Position numbers and translations under genes: made by a program. Positions 53,201 through 63,164 of a stretch of 64,000 bases of DNA are shown piece after piece. Positions within the stretch are counted from its first letter, which is position 1, and the number at the start of each line of letters is the position of its first letter. Source of the DNA: Artocarpus heterophyllus (lineage: Eukaryota; Streptophyta; Magnoliopsida; Rosales; Moraceae). The DNA lies in NCBI GenBank assembly GCA_025403435.1, contig JAJQZP010000445.1, forward strand, positions 248,001 through 312,000, given 5' to 3'. A model generated the notes under the pieces. It ran no database searches, was not told the DNA's origin, and saw only the letters and a program-made list of their open reading frames with translations.

Positions 53201-54209
53201 CCACTGCTTCCGCTGAGACCAAGGATCCATCGCCCATCCGAAGCGTTAAGTCTTCACGAAGTAGACTTCTCGTTTCTTTGAATCCCTGCAGAGAAACACA
53301 AACATGATTAGTTGCACCGGAATCTATGACCCAAATGTCACTGGATTCCTCAACCAAACAAGTTTCTAAATATAGAAGATCACACCTACCTCCCTTGGAA
53401 AGGAAGTCCTTGCAATGCTTCTTTATATGCCCGACCTTACCACAAAAGAAGCACTTAAGCTCCTTTGGGTTCTTCTTCTTCTTCTTCTTGCTCTTGGTAG
53501 CAATAGGAATAGAAGACTTCCCACTTTTGGCCCCTTGCTTCTTTCCATTCCCAAAGTTAGGATTGGAACCAGAAGCAGCTACCATATTGGCCTCTCCACC
53601 AGCAGGAGACTCCCTGATCAGCAGTTCAAACTCTTGTAACAGTTTCATCAGTTCTGTCAAGGTCATATCCCGTCTATTGCTTAGATTAAAAGTAGCTCTA
53701 AACGGAATAAATTCCTTAGACAGAGTCTCAAAGACCATAGTCATCTGAGTTTCAGCATCGATGTCGGCTCCATTGGTTTGAGCCTCAGTGAGGTAACCCA
53801 TGACCAACATCATGTGCTCCTTTACAGATGTCCCCGGTCTCTGTCTACAGTTTAAGAGTTTCCGAAGCGCCCCTTGCCGCTTTGTTATGGCCTGGCCTCC
53901 AAACATGTCCTCAAGATTATCCAAGATCTGCTTCGCAGTCTCATAATCCTGATGTTGAGCCTGCAGCACGTTATTCATGCTAGCCATAACATAGCAGCGG
54001 GCCTGATCATTAGCATCTTTCCAGCGGTCGTACGCTTGGAATTGCTCATTACTTGAGTCTCCCGTAGGCTCGGGAGGACAAGGAGTTGTCAGAACATATT
54101 TCAGTTTCTCAAAGGAAAGGACGATGTCCAGGTTCCGTTTCCAATCATTATAGTTCTCACCGGTTAATTGGTTTTTGTCAAGTATCGATGATAAAGCGTT
54201 TTTAGACAT
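50281..54209 (-). pseudogene. gag-pol polyprotein of copia B, one stop and one frameshift
   Basis: About 1300 residues. I start it at the ATG at 54209 (MSKNALSS) because element A starts at the same place, although the frame is open to 54281. Gag contains ENYNDWKRNLDIVLSFEKL (UBN2-type) and an intact zinc knuckle CFFCGKVGHIKKHC (about 53415-53455). Protease has WVIDSGATNHVC (about 53305-53340). GAG-pre-integrase has WHLRLGHIN. Integrase has HSDVC, SDRGGEY and [11 protein letters not shown]. Reverse transcriptase has [11 protein letters not shown] (about 51235) and RNase H has [18 protein letters not shown]. Lesions: a TGA at 52710-52712 just after HSDVC in integrase, and loss of one base near 50601-50606 in RNase H, evident by comparison with A. 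The C-terminus also stops a few codons earlier than A's. Confidence 0.93.
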
Positions 54210-55175
54210 TTTCAATCTACAATAAAGAGTCATATACCAAACATAAGCAAACATATATAATAATTTAGTAAGATAACACAATCATGTAAAATCATACAAA
54301 TGTGTTTATGTGTCAAAACCTTGAAAATATCACAACCTTACAACGATAATTCCCAACTCAGAATTCAACAAGCTCCTAGGGGAGTCATGCCAAATTCAAT
54401 CGGGAACACGGATCCCCTCCTGATTAATATATGCCATCCAGGACCCGTATGATCCAGCATATACTAATAATCGTTTCTTTGGCCATTAATTTTATTAACA
54501 GAGCTCCTAGGGGAGGTTAATAATAAAATTAACGTGAGTGTATAACCACCGTTTTAATATTTTATCCATGATTTATAATCACCACCTAGGGGTGTGCAAC
54601 CATAAATCATACTAAAATACCTTATCCTTTCAGAGATCTAATCTGGTACATGATAGAAATCCCTTCCTAGGGGTTGGGACCATCATGTTCTTCCTATGGA
54701 CCAACGATGGAGGCCTTAGGTTCTCTCTTCGAAAACCTTCTCCCACTCAATCTTTTGAAGTCAAGGTTTTATTTTGAAATTATGCATGAACAAATTTAAT
54801 ATGAGCGGCACTCCCTATTCTATATGACATGTTATCAATATACATGGTAAATCATATTATAATGCAGACAAGCAAAGCAATCAAGCAAAGCTACAAGCAT
54901 AATAATAATTATAACCGTAATATTATGGTTCCACCCTAGAGAATAGAAAAAACTAAGATTACAAGAGAATAATCGAGACATTTATCGATTCTTCATCCTT
55001 GAATCCTCAAGCTGTATCCTTCTTCATGTAATATCAATCTTCAAGTCCTCAATCCCGTATGAATCGAACACTTCATATTTCCGGTCATATCCAAACTTAA
55101 TGTTTCTCAGAATCGTCCCAAAAATAAAATTAAAGCTGCACTAAAAATTGCACCTTTTCTGGACACCTGGCTGCT

Positions 55176-55370
55176 CTCGGTCGGCAGGCCGATCTGGGTG
55201 ATCGGTCTGTCGATCATGGTGGTTCGGCCTGCCAAACATGAAGGTTCGGGCTGCCGGCAGAGCACCAAAATTTCTGCCCCACTGTCGGCCTGCCGGACCG
55301 TACGTCCGGCCTGCCGATCTGTGACCTTCGGCCTGCCGAACTGTGAGGTCCGGCATGCCGACCGAGCAGA
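55176..55370. repeat. Leader palindromic array of copia B
   Basis: About 195 bp of GC-rich repeats (GGCAGGCCGATC, TTCGGCCTGCCAAAC, GTCGGCCTGCCGGAC, CCGGCCTGCCGATC, TTCGGCCTGCCGAAC) lie in the untranslated leader. The array is bracketed by CTGCTCTCGGTCGGCAGGCC and its near-inverse GGCATGCCGACCGAGCAG. It is about 70 bp longer than the same array in A. Confidence 0.85.
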
Positions 55371-55860
55371 AAACCCTCAATCCAGAAAATACAATTTTAA
55401 TGCAATTCATCAATTTTATTTTCAACAATTCAAAAACATAAAATTAGAGACTCAGGAAATACCTGGAGGCGCCATCATCAATCTTTAAGTTCCGACTTCT
55501 CGTTCCGTCTTCTCCGAATAATTATTTAATTACAAAATTCTTACAAATTAAAAATTAAATAATAATTCTTAGACGGAGATGATAGTACGCCATCTAATTA
55601 CATGAAAAACCTAGATACACATTCTAACCTCTAAGGAACCATAACCGGTATTAATTAATTAATAAATAATTAAACAACAATTTAATCAACCATAATTAAT
55701 TAATAAACATTCACCATATAATCCATGACAACATATATATTATATAGAAACCTAGAGTGCCATCTCTCTATAAAATTTAATTCAAGCATTGGAGAGATTA
55801 AGATCACAAAATTTATGCATATAACATGATCACAAACTTGCAAATTTATGTAAAATCCTC

Positions 55861-55873
55861 GGCTCTGATACCA
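55861..55873 (-). promoter_or_regulatory. Primer binding site of copia B (initiator tRNA-Met)
   Basis: The minus strand reads TGGTATCAGAGCC, a perfect plant initiator tRNA-Met site, two bases inside the 5' LTR. Confidence 0.93.
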
Positions 55874-55875
55874 AT

Positions 55876-57865
55876 TGTTGGAAACAAAGTGCGCAGCGGA
55901 ATTTTAAAATTTTTTCATCAGAGTATTTTCCAAAACACAAGTTTGACATGTTATATGTATAAATTAAACAGATCTTACTAACCTCAGTGTGCCGAAGAAC
56001 CTCCGCGACCTGTGTAGAGAAGTAACGTTCCAGAAGAGCCTCAACCAACTGGTCTTCTTTGCTATTCTCTATCCACAACCGGAGTGAGTGTGGGCTCACA
56101 CGTACAGCTCTTCCACCGGTGACTCTCCTTCCAACCAATAGAGAGAACCCAAAGCTAGTGTTCGTGATTTGTGAACAAAAGCTCTCAGGGAGTTTTTAGA
56201 TGCTCACTAGAAGAGTATCACTCTTAATCTCTCAAATTGATCTGAGTAAATCATTAGACTCACTCCCTTTTTATACCTATTGGTCCTTGGGGTCAGTCCA
56301 TATCAGATTAGGTCTCAAAAATCGAAACAGAATCAAGTTCGGATCAATATCTGATAAGATACGCGTGAAAAACGCGTAATCTTAACTGTCGCGGTCGGCA
56401 TGCCGAACTGTGTGATAGGCAGGCCGAACTGCCGAGAAAAAATCTCCGCGAATCTTTTATTTTCCACCCGAGATTCTAAAGGATAAAGTCTCAGTTTTGA
56501 TTCAAATAGCCCAATAGAAAAGATATCTGATCAAAACAAACTTTATCAAGATAATCTCTAAGAAAATAAATCAATTCACAATAATTCTACAAGTTTATCT
56601 TGTTCTAATTGTCCAAAATTAAAACAACCGATAAACAGACAAGAATTATCCGAACGCCATAATTCAACAAGTTCATCTTGAACTAATTTCTTACATAATT
56701 AATTCAACCGATAAACAGACATGAATTATTTGATTCTTATAAATTTTAAACCAATCTGATAAATCCGACATAAGTCACCAATTATTGAAAAAGCACGCCG
56801 TGTCGTTACAGGATTTTGTGAGCTAGCAAAGGGGACCAAAATGGACCTATAAAGTTCAAGCTCATGATAATTATGAAACCCAATATCCCAGATATACATT
56901 TCACAATTATCAACTCCAACGCTACTCCACTAAAAGCTTGGAGCTACACACTCGAACTTTATAGAATTACGAAGCTCGTGTAGCTAAGTCTCCATGACAT
57001 ATCATAGTGTATCGCATCCCCATATGATCATCCATAATCGGTTTAAGGACAAGTTCTGTCTTACCTTCCCGATTATTTTTATCTTACGTTCCATTGTCTC
57101 ACCATTAGAAAACTTACCATCCAAAGATAGTATACCATTCGGTTACACCTATGTATCCAAATGGTTGAGCGCTCCAGTTTTCCAATTACAGGACAACGCA
57201 TATAAGAGGATATCATTACTCCTAAAGAGGAGCTATGGATTCCATATCTATGAATAACAAGTCTACGCTACCAAGAGTCATGCCTCCAACGTACCGGCAT
57301 GCATGCCACTATAGAGATGTGGGAGTCACCCATTGGTACATCAAAAGACACAAGTCGAGACAACGGGCCCATTATTCATCTCAGGATTAAGATACAATAC
57401 AAATGATTGTCAAAAGTGAATCGATTTGCCAAGACAGAATTATTAATCCAAATCAATTCACTTTATGTCCCGATCCAACACATCGTCACCTATGACAACG
57501 CGCCAATGTTTCTATTCACGGAGTCCAACTCCGATGGCCGAGACAAACCATCTCTCAAAAGGGATATAGACAACATAACAATCTTTACATGAATAAAGCG
57601 CCCAACTTTATTCCCTCTATTGCGGATCATATATTTTAGACCATCACCTTAAGAGTCGTGTCTACCGCATAATCATCCCATCATATGCCCAACTTTTAAG
57701 GTTTAGACTGATAGTCTCAGACTACTGTTTGCTTATCATACATTCAACAAATATGAACGTAAAGAGGACAATATTTGGTATATATAAATGAATAAATTCT
57801 TTATTGATAAAAATGTCTCCAAAAACGTATTACATTTTTACTCCTTAGAGCATACATGTCTAACA
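55876..57865 (-). repeat. 5' LTR of copia B
   Basis: 1990 bp. The promoter has a CCAAT motif and TATAAAAA (minus strand, 56268-56275), with the palindromic array (56388-56435) about 115 bp upstream. Transcription would start near 56240, leaving about 365 bp of LTR in the transcript before the primer binding site. Confidence 0.95.
56268..56275 (-). promoter_or_regulatory. TATA box of copia B 5' LTR
   Basis: TATAAAAA followed by GGG, with CCAAT about 8 bp upstream, on the element's coding strand. Confidence 0.75.
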
Positions 57866-57870
57866 GGTTG

Positions 57871-58987
57871 CTCTTGGACAGTAGTGGGTACCTGCTCGGG
57901 TTGTAGGGGAAGCTCCATCCTCGGAGTCTGCTTACGCTTCCTCCCGACCTCCATGGCCTTGTCGTTTTGTTTTTTAAGGCTCTCCATGAAAGCTCGCCTC
58001 TCAGCAGCTGTGCTCGGCCGTGAAGACATTTCTGCAAGCCAAAATATCCCTAAGTCAAAATCAGGTCGACACATAAAAAAAAAAAAACTCAGAGCTGACC
58101 TTCGATCCAGAGTTGGCGAGACGGGCAAATGAGTCAAATCACGTCCTCGAGGTCCTTATCAGCCACGGGTGGTCCCGCATCGAATGAGCCATTCAACGAG
58201 TCCTCGAAGCTAGATGATGATGGCTCCCTCGTCGGTCACTTGGATCGGGAAGTGTTCGGCCCCAAGACTTCCACGGCGCTCGCCCTGGCTACCATCACCT
58301 GTCTGGCTGACCAGGTAGGACGGGTTGGTGGGGGATTTATTCTGTTGGGTTCCCCGAACCAGCCGTAACCAAAAAGAGTTTCTTTCCCAAGCAGGAAGGA
58401 CTACTGCCTGGTCGCTTCTGGCTTCTTGAATAGGTCTTCGACCTCCCTAATCACGTGGCTTGGTGCCCAAGGCCTCTTAGACCACACATGCTCCTATTCG
58501 AACGTCCTCAGCACAAGCTGGTTAGTAAGGACGGCCTCATTGGCTTGGGCCAAATAATTGGCCCCGACGTAGAACCACTCATATTTTCAAAGTTTATCCG
58601 AGTCGGGGTTGCCCAAAATAAAGTCTTTCTTGAAGCCAGTGACATAATACCACCTAGAATGCCGAGGAAGCTTCTTCATTTTATATACTTGTTTAAATGC
58701 TTCTAGCGGCATCTTGGTTGCCCGGTGGTATCTCTATAACAGGTACATCCCGATCAACGACCTATAACTGGTCGGGTTAAGTTGAGCTGGATACACATTA
58801 AAATCATTAAGTGCCCGGCAGAGGAATGGATGGAAAGGGAGGCGCAGCCCAGCCCTAAAAAACTTGGCGTAGAGCGTTATGCACCCCTCGGGCAGCTCCA
58901 GGGGCGAATTATTCTCCTCAGGCATGATCAGATCACGTCGTCCGGGATGTTGAACTCTGCACGCAGGTCCTCCAGTCGAGACTCCAT
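57871..58987 (-). pseudogene. Antisense ORF of the gypsy element, N-terminal part (PF04195-like)
   Basis: On the strand opposite to gag-pol, an ORF starts at about 58987 (MESRLEDLRAEFNIPDDVI). It continues with LPEGCITLYAKFFRAGLRLP, FHPFLCRALNDFNVYPAQLN and PTSYRSLIG (58930-58740), the hallmark of plant 'putative gypsy type transposon' proteins (Pfam PF04195, also named Transposase_28). The function of that family is not known to me. It then runs through a variable region to a basic stretch with PSTAAERRAFMESLKKQNDK (about 58010) and reaches the B insertion point at 57870 in the frame that continues at 48205. Several in-frame stops show decay. Further coding sequence may lie upstream to about 59330. 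Confidence 0.68.
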
Positions 58988-59339
58988 TATGGTGCTGGTG
59001 TAGGCCGCTGCCGAAGTCTGCCTAGGCCGAGTAACCTTGTAAGTAGTCACCCCCCGAACCCAGGTGACTCAGACCCCCTTGTCTTCTATCTCGGGCTGTT
59101 CTACCCCATCTACCTCTTCGGCTGCCTGCTCCTCGTCGGAGATGTCCACTGTAATATGGCCCGCGACCTGAACGAGAGCCCTAGAATTTCAGCTGGATGT
59201 GCTCGAAACATTGTCGGTTGCCTCCAGCTCTGCTCGCTCCCAGGCAGTAACTCAGGAGGAGCTTGCAGTAGCCGCCCTGATGTAAGGGTTTTGTCCCTGC
59301 ACGGCCACATTGGGCGCTCCCCATCCAACAGGTTGAGGA

Positions 59340-59898
59340 ACTCCTACTCGGGGACTGTCTGGGAGTCGACCCTCAATATTTGTTCAAGTCGGCCAACCCC
59401 GTCCTGCTCTGGGGACACATTCTTGATATCAACCTGAATGGTGGACGAACTGGCCTCAAGGCTGCTCTCCGACCAGGAAATGTTGACATTCTAGGAATCC
59501 GACACGTTATACATTTTTCATGCTCCTCAGGAAAATTACCTGATCGGGCTGTTGTAGCTTGGAAACGTAAAGTCTTCGGGTAAATAACTACAGCTCGGCA
59601 GCTAAAAACTCTATGGGTGCAAAATCTGATCTCAGTTGTGTGAAAATGACGGAAAGAAAGGCCCTATTTATAGCCATTTTAGGTGGAAAATCTAGGCGCA
59701 AAAAATGAAGAGGCGCAACGACTATGCCTATCATGCAACGCAGTCGACCACGTGGCGACACGTGTCCCCCGGTTGATCTACGCGACCTTTCGTTTCACCC
59801 CACTTCGGAGTGCTGTTTGGTCTTCTTTCTTTTAGCTGACCTCACCCACTCGACATAGTCCACCCGGCAGGACACCGACCTAGTAAACTGGGGGCTAT
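59340..59898. other. 3' non-coding end of the gypsy element with polypurine tract
   Basis: The promoter of the antisense gene should lie here: on the minus strand GGCTATAAATAGGGCC occurs at about 59660-59675, a good TATA box some 670 bp upstream of the assigned antisense ATG. The sense-strand polypurine tract AACTGGGGGCTAT adjoins the 3' LTR at 59886-59898. Confidence 0.6.
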
Positions 59899-60543
59899 TG
59901 TTGAGGGTGAGCTCGGCGCCACCGTCGAGGAGACAAACTTTGGGTGTTTGGCCAAACAGCTCGGTGGAGCTACCAGGGAGCAAACTACCGACCCCGACGA
60001 TAATGGACGTTGCATCCGAGGTGCTTCTCAGGGCCTCCAGGGCTGTACCTCAGCAGGTTGCCATCTCGAGGCTATGTACCGGCTCGGGTCAGATCATTCT
60101 CATTCACAAATGGACTGCTACTCGCCACCACAGGCCAACAAATGGCAAACAACTCACCGTCTAATGGAGGCCAATCCATTGATGGAGGGACGTGACACCT
60201 GTCACCTACTGCCTGACATGCCTTGATGTGACACCCGGGTTGTGGGCAAAACCCACCTGACACCCAGTCCAAATGGTAGCCTATAAATAGGATTCATTTA
60301 TTGCATTCAAGGGGAGATGCTCCTTCCCACCTAACAAACTCCCGTCCTCTGCCGAGCAACCCCTGCTTTGAGCATCGAAGAGCCCTTGTCTGTTGACTGA
60401 CCACTTTTTTCTCTTACCTCTGAAGCGTCCCTCCTCTTGTTGCAAGCACACCCGACCAGGTAGAGACGAGTTGGAAGGAGTTGAGCACCGTGCGCAGCCG
60501 CACGTGGTGTTGATTCGACGCTGGACCTCGGTAAGCATCAATA
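59899..60543 (+). repeat. 3' LTR of the gypsy element
   Basis: 645 bp, starting TGTTGAGGGTGAG and ending GCATCAATA. The end base change (CAACA to CAATA) and GTACG flank are consistent with an aged insertion. Confidence 0.9.
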
Positions 60544-60629
60544 GTACGTAATGTACTATAATGTTTCTCATCTACTTTTTCCTTTGATCATATTATATAT
60601 GCCCCCTTTGAGTGGGCTTGTTTAATTTA

Positions 60630-62095
60630 TGATTTTCTTTTAGGAGAATGAGGGAAATAGACCAAACTTTTAAAGGAATAAAAATTAATAGCCAAAGTTT
60701 AAAACAAAGTTAATAATAGGCCAAAAAAACATAAATATATATTTATTAACTAGTTAAGTTATAAAAATAATTCCAATTTAATTATTAACATTTTATATTT
60801 TTTTCTTTTTTTTTTCTTCCTTTCTTTCTCTCTCGTCCTTTCCCATTTCTCTTTTGCTTTCTATCTCTCAGATTCCCTTATGTTTCTCTCTCATCCTCTC
60901 CTCTACTTCCAGATCACTGGAGCTATCCATTGGGGCTTTCATGCTAGGCTGAAATCGAGCGAAGATCACATGAGTTATGTCGGGAGAAGCGCGAGGAGGA
61001 AGTGTGGAGTCGCAAGACCGAATCGTATGAGCTGTGCCACAAGAAGCGCGAGGAAGGAGTGCCAGAGTCATGAAGGCTGACATCGAGCTTTGATCACAGG
61101 AGCTATGTTAGGAAAAGCTATCAAAGTCGTAGAGGAAGTCGCATGAGATCTCATGGATGGAAACGCTATATTCATCGCTAGAGTTGCTCGAGGTAGTTGC
61201 AGTCATGATGGAAGAGGTTGTTGGAGTTGTTGCTAGGGCTAGACAGAAAAGTGGAAGAGATAGAGGAGGAAGAGGAAAGGGAATGTGGGTATAGGCTACT
61301 TTTGGAGGAGATGAAGAAGATGGGGTAAACTTTAATAGTTTTAAAAGTGTTCTATTTACATACAATAAGAATTAAAAATATGTTATTTGGTACAATTTCC
61401 ATTTTCGGTAAACAAAATAAACTATAATTTAATGTATTTAAATAAAAAATAATTCGAAGTTTAAAAAATCGTATATCATAATTGACAGAAACCAAAATCA
61501 TGCGACGGTTTTTACAAGATAACTAACACTGCAATGTAGCTTTGGTTTCTTTTGTTACACACATTATATTTATTATTAATAAGGGGGTTAGTTTAGTATT
61601 TTGTATTGGAAAGTTGTTTTAGTAATTTTATCTTGTAACATTTAGTGTATATTTTTTTTCTCTTCTCTTGGGCTAGACACTATTCATTGAGCAAGAACCC
61701 TAGCCTCCTCCATTGTTTTCTACTCCTCTTTCTTCTTCTTCTTCTTCTTTTGTAATTTTCTTGTTATTAATGAAATCAGAGTTGGAATCCATGGGAAGAG
61801 ATTCAATTCTATATTTAATTTTCTCTACTTTTTTTCATTTTTTGGCTGACAAACAGCTATAAGTATTACTAACTATTAGTAAGATAAAAATACAGTTACT
61901 ATCATGATTTTTGTAGTTGGGAAATAATTTAGATATAGTCACATCATATGGTATCAAAAAGGAAAAAAGAAAAACAAAAAGAAAATTAAGAAAATTGAGG
62001 GAAAAGGCCAAACGTATGGACACATGAAAAATGCCCTTAATGTACTATAATGAAAAGGCTTAATTATATGTTTGGTGGCGTGCAAAATTGTTAAT
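60630..62095 (+). repeat. Dispersed repeat D, copy 2
   Basis: This is the most complete copy: head as in D1 (60640-60850), a middle with ~55-bp degenerate units containing AAGCGCGAGGA (60985-61100), then the portion shared with D3 including a short copia LTR (61553-61774), then CACATCATATGGTAT and ATATGTTTGGTGGC. After removing the gypsy element it lies about 60 bp from the end of D1 in the same orientation. Confidence 0.6.
61553..61785 (+). repeat. Short copia-type LTR in D copy 2, partial primer binding site
   Basis: It matches 36034-36264 but lacks the last ~20 bp. ATCAGAGTTGG follows directly, which is the 3' half of an initiator tRNA-Met site. It may be the 5' LTR of the gag fragment downstream. 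Confidence 0.45.
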
Positions 62096-62510
62096 TTAAA
62101 GACTTCTAGATTATTAAAAGAAAGGAATTTTACACTGTAAGATCTTTTATTTTGTATCATTAATAAAACTTTATGTTTTAGTAATTGGATTAAATTTTTA
62201 AACACTTAATCTATGATGACACATCTCTGTTCAACCAAGAAGCAGACAATTTTATATGCAGATTGTAGTTTTTTGGTAATTGAATGTTCTTCAGCATTTT
62301 CTAGTTTTTTTATGAGATAAATATTTTAGATTTTTAAATTGTAGCTTGGTAGTTGCATGTTCTTTAGCATCTTCTGTTTTTATTATGATCGGTGTTTCGA
62401 CTTCCTCATTTATCATTGAGTTGTATCTATTGGCTGAGTCATTATTGTTGATCTCTAAGTTGTATTTGTTGGTTAATTAATTATTGTTGATTTCCTTCAA
62501 AATAGCTGGT
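62096..62510. other. AT-rich leader-like stretch with two local duplications
   Basis: A ~75-bp unit (TTGTAGTTTTTTGGTAATTG / TTGTAGCTTGGTAGTTGCATG, then TTC-TTAGCAT) and a ~54-bp unit (GAGTTGTATCTATTGGCTGA / AAGTTGTATTTGTTGGTTAA, then ATTATTGTTGAT) are each present twice. It precedes a gag start. Confidence 0.5.
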
Positions 62511-62512
62511 TT

Positions 62513-63142
62513 ATGACTCTCTTCAATCTATTAGCGTTAAATTAGATGGAAAGAATTATTCTTATTGGCGCTATGTTATGAGAAATTTTCTTAAGGGTAA
62601 GAAGATGTGGGGGTTATATTCTTGGAATTTTGGTAAAACTTAGTGATGAAAAGGCTGAAAAATAAGAACAATTGGATTCTTCAGACACAAATAATGCAAA
62701 AATTATCACTTGGATAAACAACTCAATCGAGCATTCTATAGATACCCAATCAGTCAAGTATGAAATAACAAAAGAGGTTTGGGAATATTTACAGAGGTTG
62801 TACGCTCTATCCAACTTTGCAAAACAATATCAATTAGAATTTGATATTCAAGCCCTTTGACAAAACAATATGAGTATTCGAGAGTTTTACTCTTAATTGA
62901 GTCATATTTGGGACCAACTTATATTGACAGAATCTAAAGAGTTACGAGCTTTTGGACTATATATAGCTTGTCGAGAGGAACAACTATTGGTTCAATTCTT
63001 GATGCCCCTTCATGATGACTTTGAGGGACTTTGTGGATCGATTTTGCATCGTCACCCACTGCCCTTTGTTGATTCAGTTGTTAGTAAATTGCAGATTGAG
63101 AAGATACGACTTCGGTTTCAAGTAGGAAAAGGAAGCTAAAAG
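62513..63142 (+). pseudogene. Copia gag fragment (UBN2-type), frameshifted
   Basis: The frame opens with VYDSLQSISVKLDGKNYSYW and RYVMRNFLKGKKMWG, the usual start of plant copia gag. A one-base shift follows at about 62610, then a stop at 62662. The rest reads IITWINNSIEHSIDTQ, TKEVWEYLQRLYALSN, a stop at 62858, then REFYS, HIWDQL and LPFVDSVVSKLQIEKIRL. It ends at about 63140 without zinc knuckle, protease or polymerase. This family differs from A/B and C. Confidence 0.8.
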
Positions 63143-63164
63143 ATTCGCTAAGATGGGGCAAGTT

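Larger units (their letters stand above)
48211..57865 (-). mobile_element. Ty1/copia LTR retrotransposon B, young and nearly complete
   Basis: A 9.66-kb minus-strand element, of the same family as A, inserted into the gypsy element. LTRs are 48211-50242 and 55876-57865; the perfect target duplication GGTTG is at 48206-48210 and 57866-57870. Primer binding site and polypurine tract are present. By eye the LTRs differ at about ten single sites plus one 43-bp gap, so roughly 0.5% divergence. That makes it the youngest datable insertion in the window. The coding region has few lesions. Confidence 0.96.
42177..60543 (+). mobile_element. Ty3/gypsy LTR retrotransposon, integrase missing, split by copia B
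   Basis: LTRs at 42177-42821 and 59899-60543 are both 645 bp. Flanks are GTATG (42172-42176) and GTACG (60544-60548), a target duplication with one mismatch. Without copia B the element is about 8.7 kb. The sense strand carries gag, protease, reverse transcriptase and the start of RNase H; no integrase is found. The antisense strand carries a spliced ORF. The long 3' region with a reverse-strand gene recalls the Tat/Grande-type lineage; that placement is an inference. About 35 differences in the first 440 LTR positions by eye give roughly 8% divergence. Confidence 0.9.

Noticed and set aside
55176..55370. CRISPR-like array of GC-rich repeats
   Set aside because: Repeats are unequal, partly inverted and without uniform spacers; the context is a plant retrotransposon leader.
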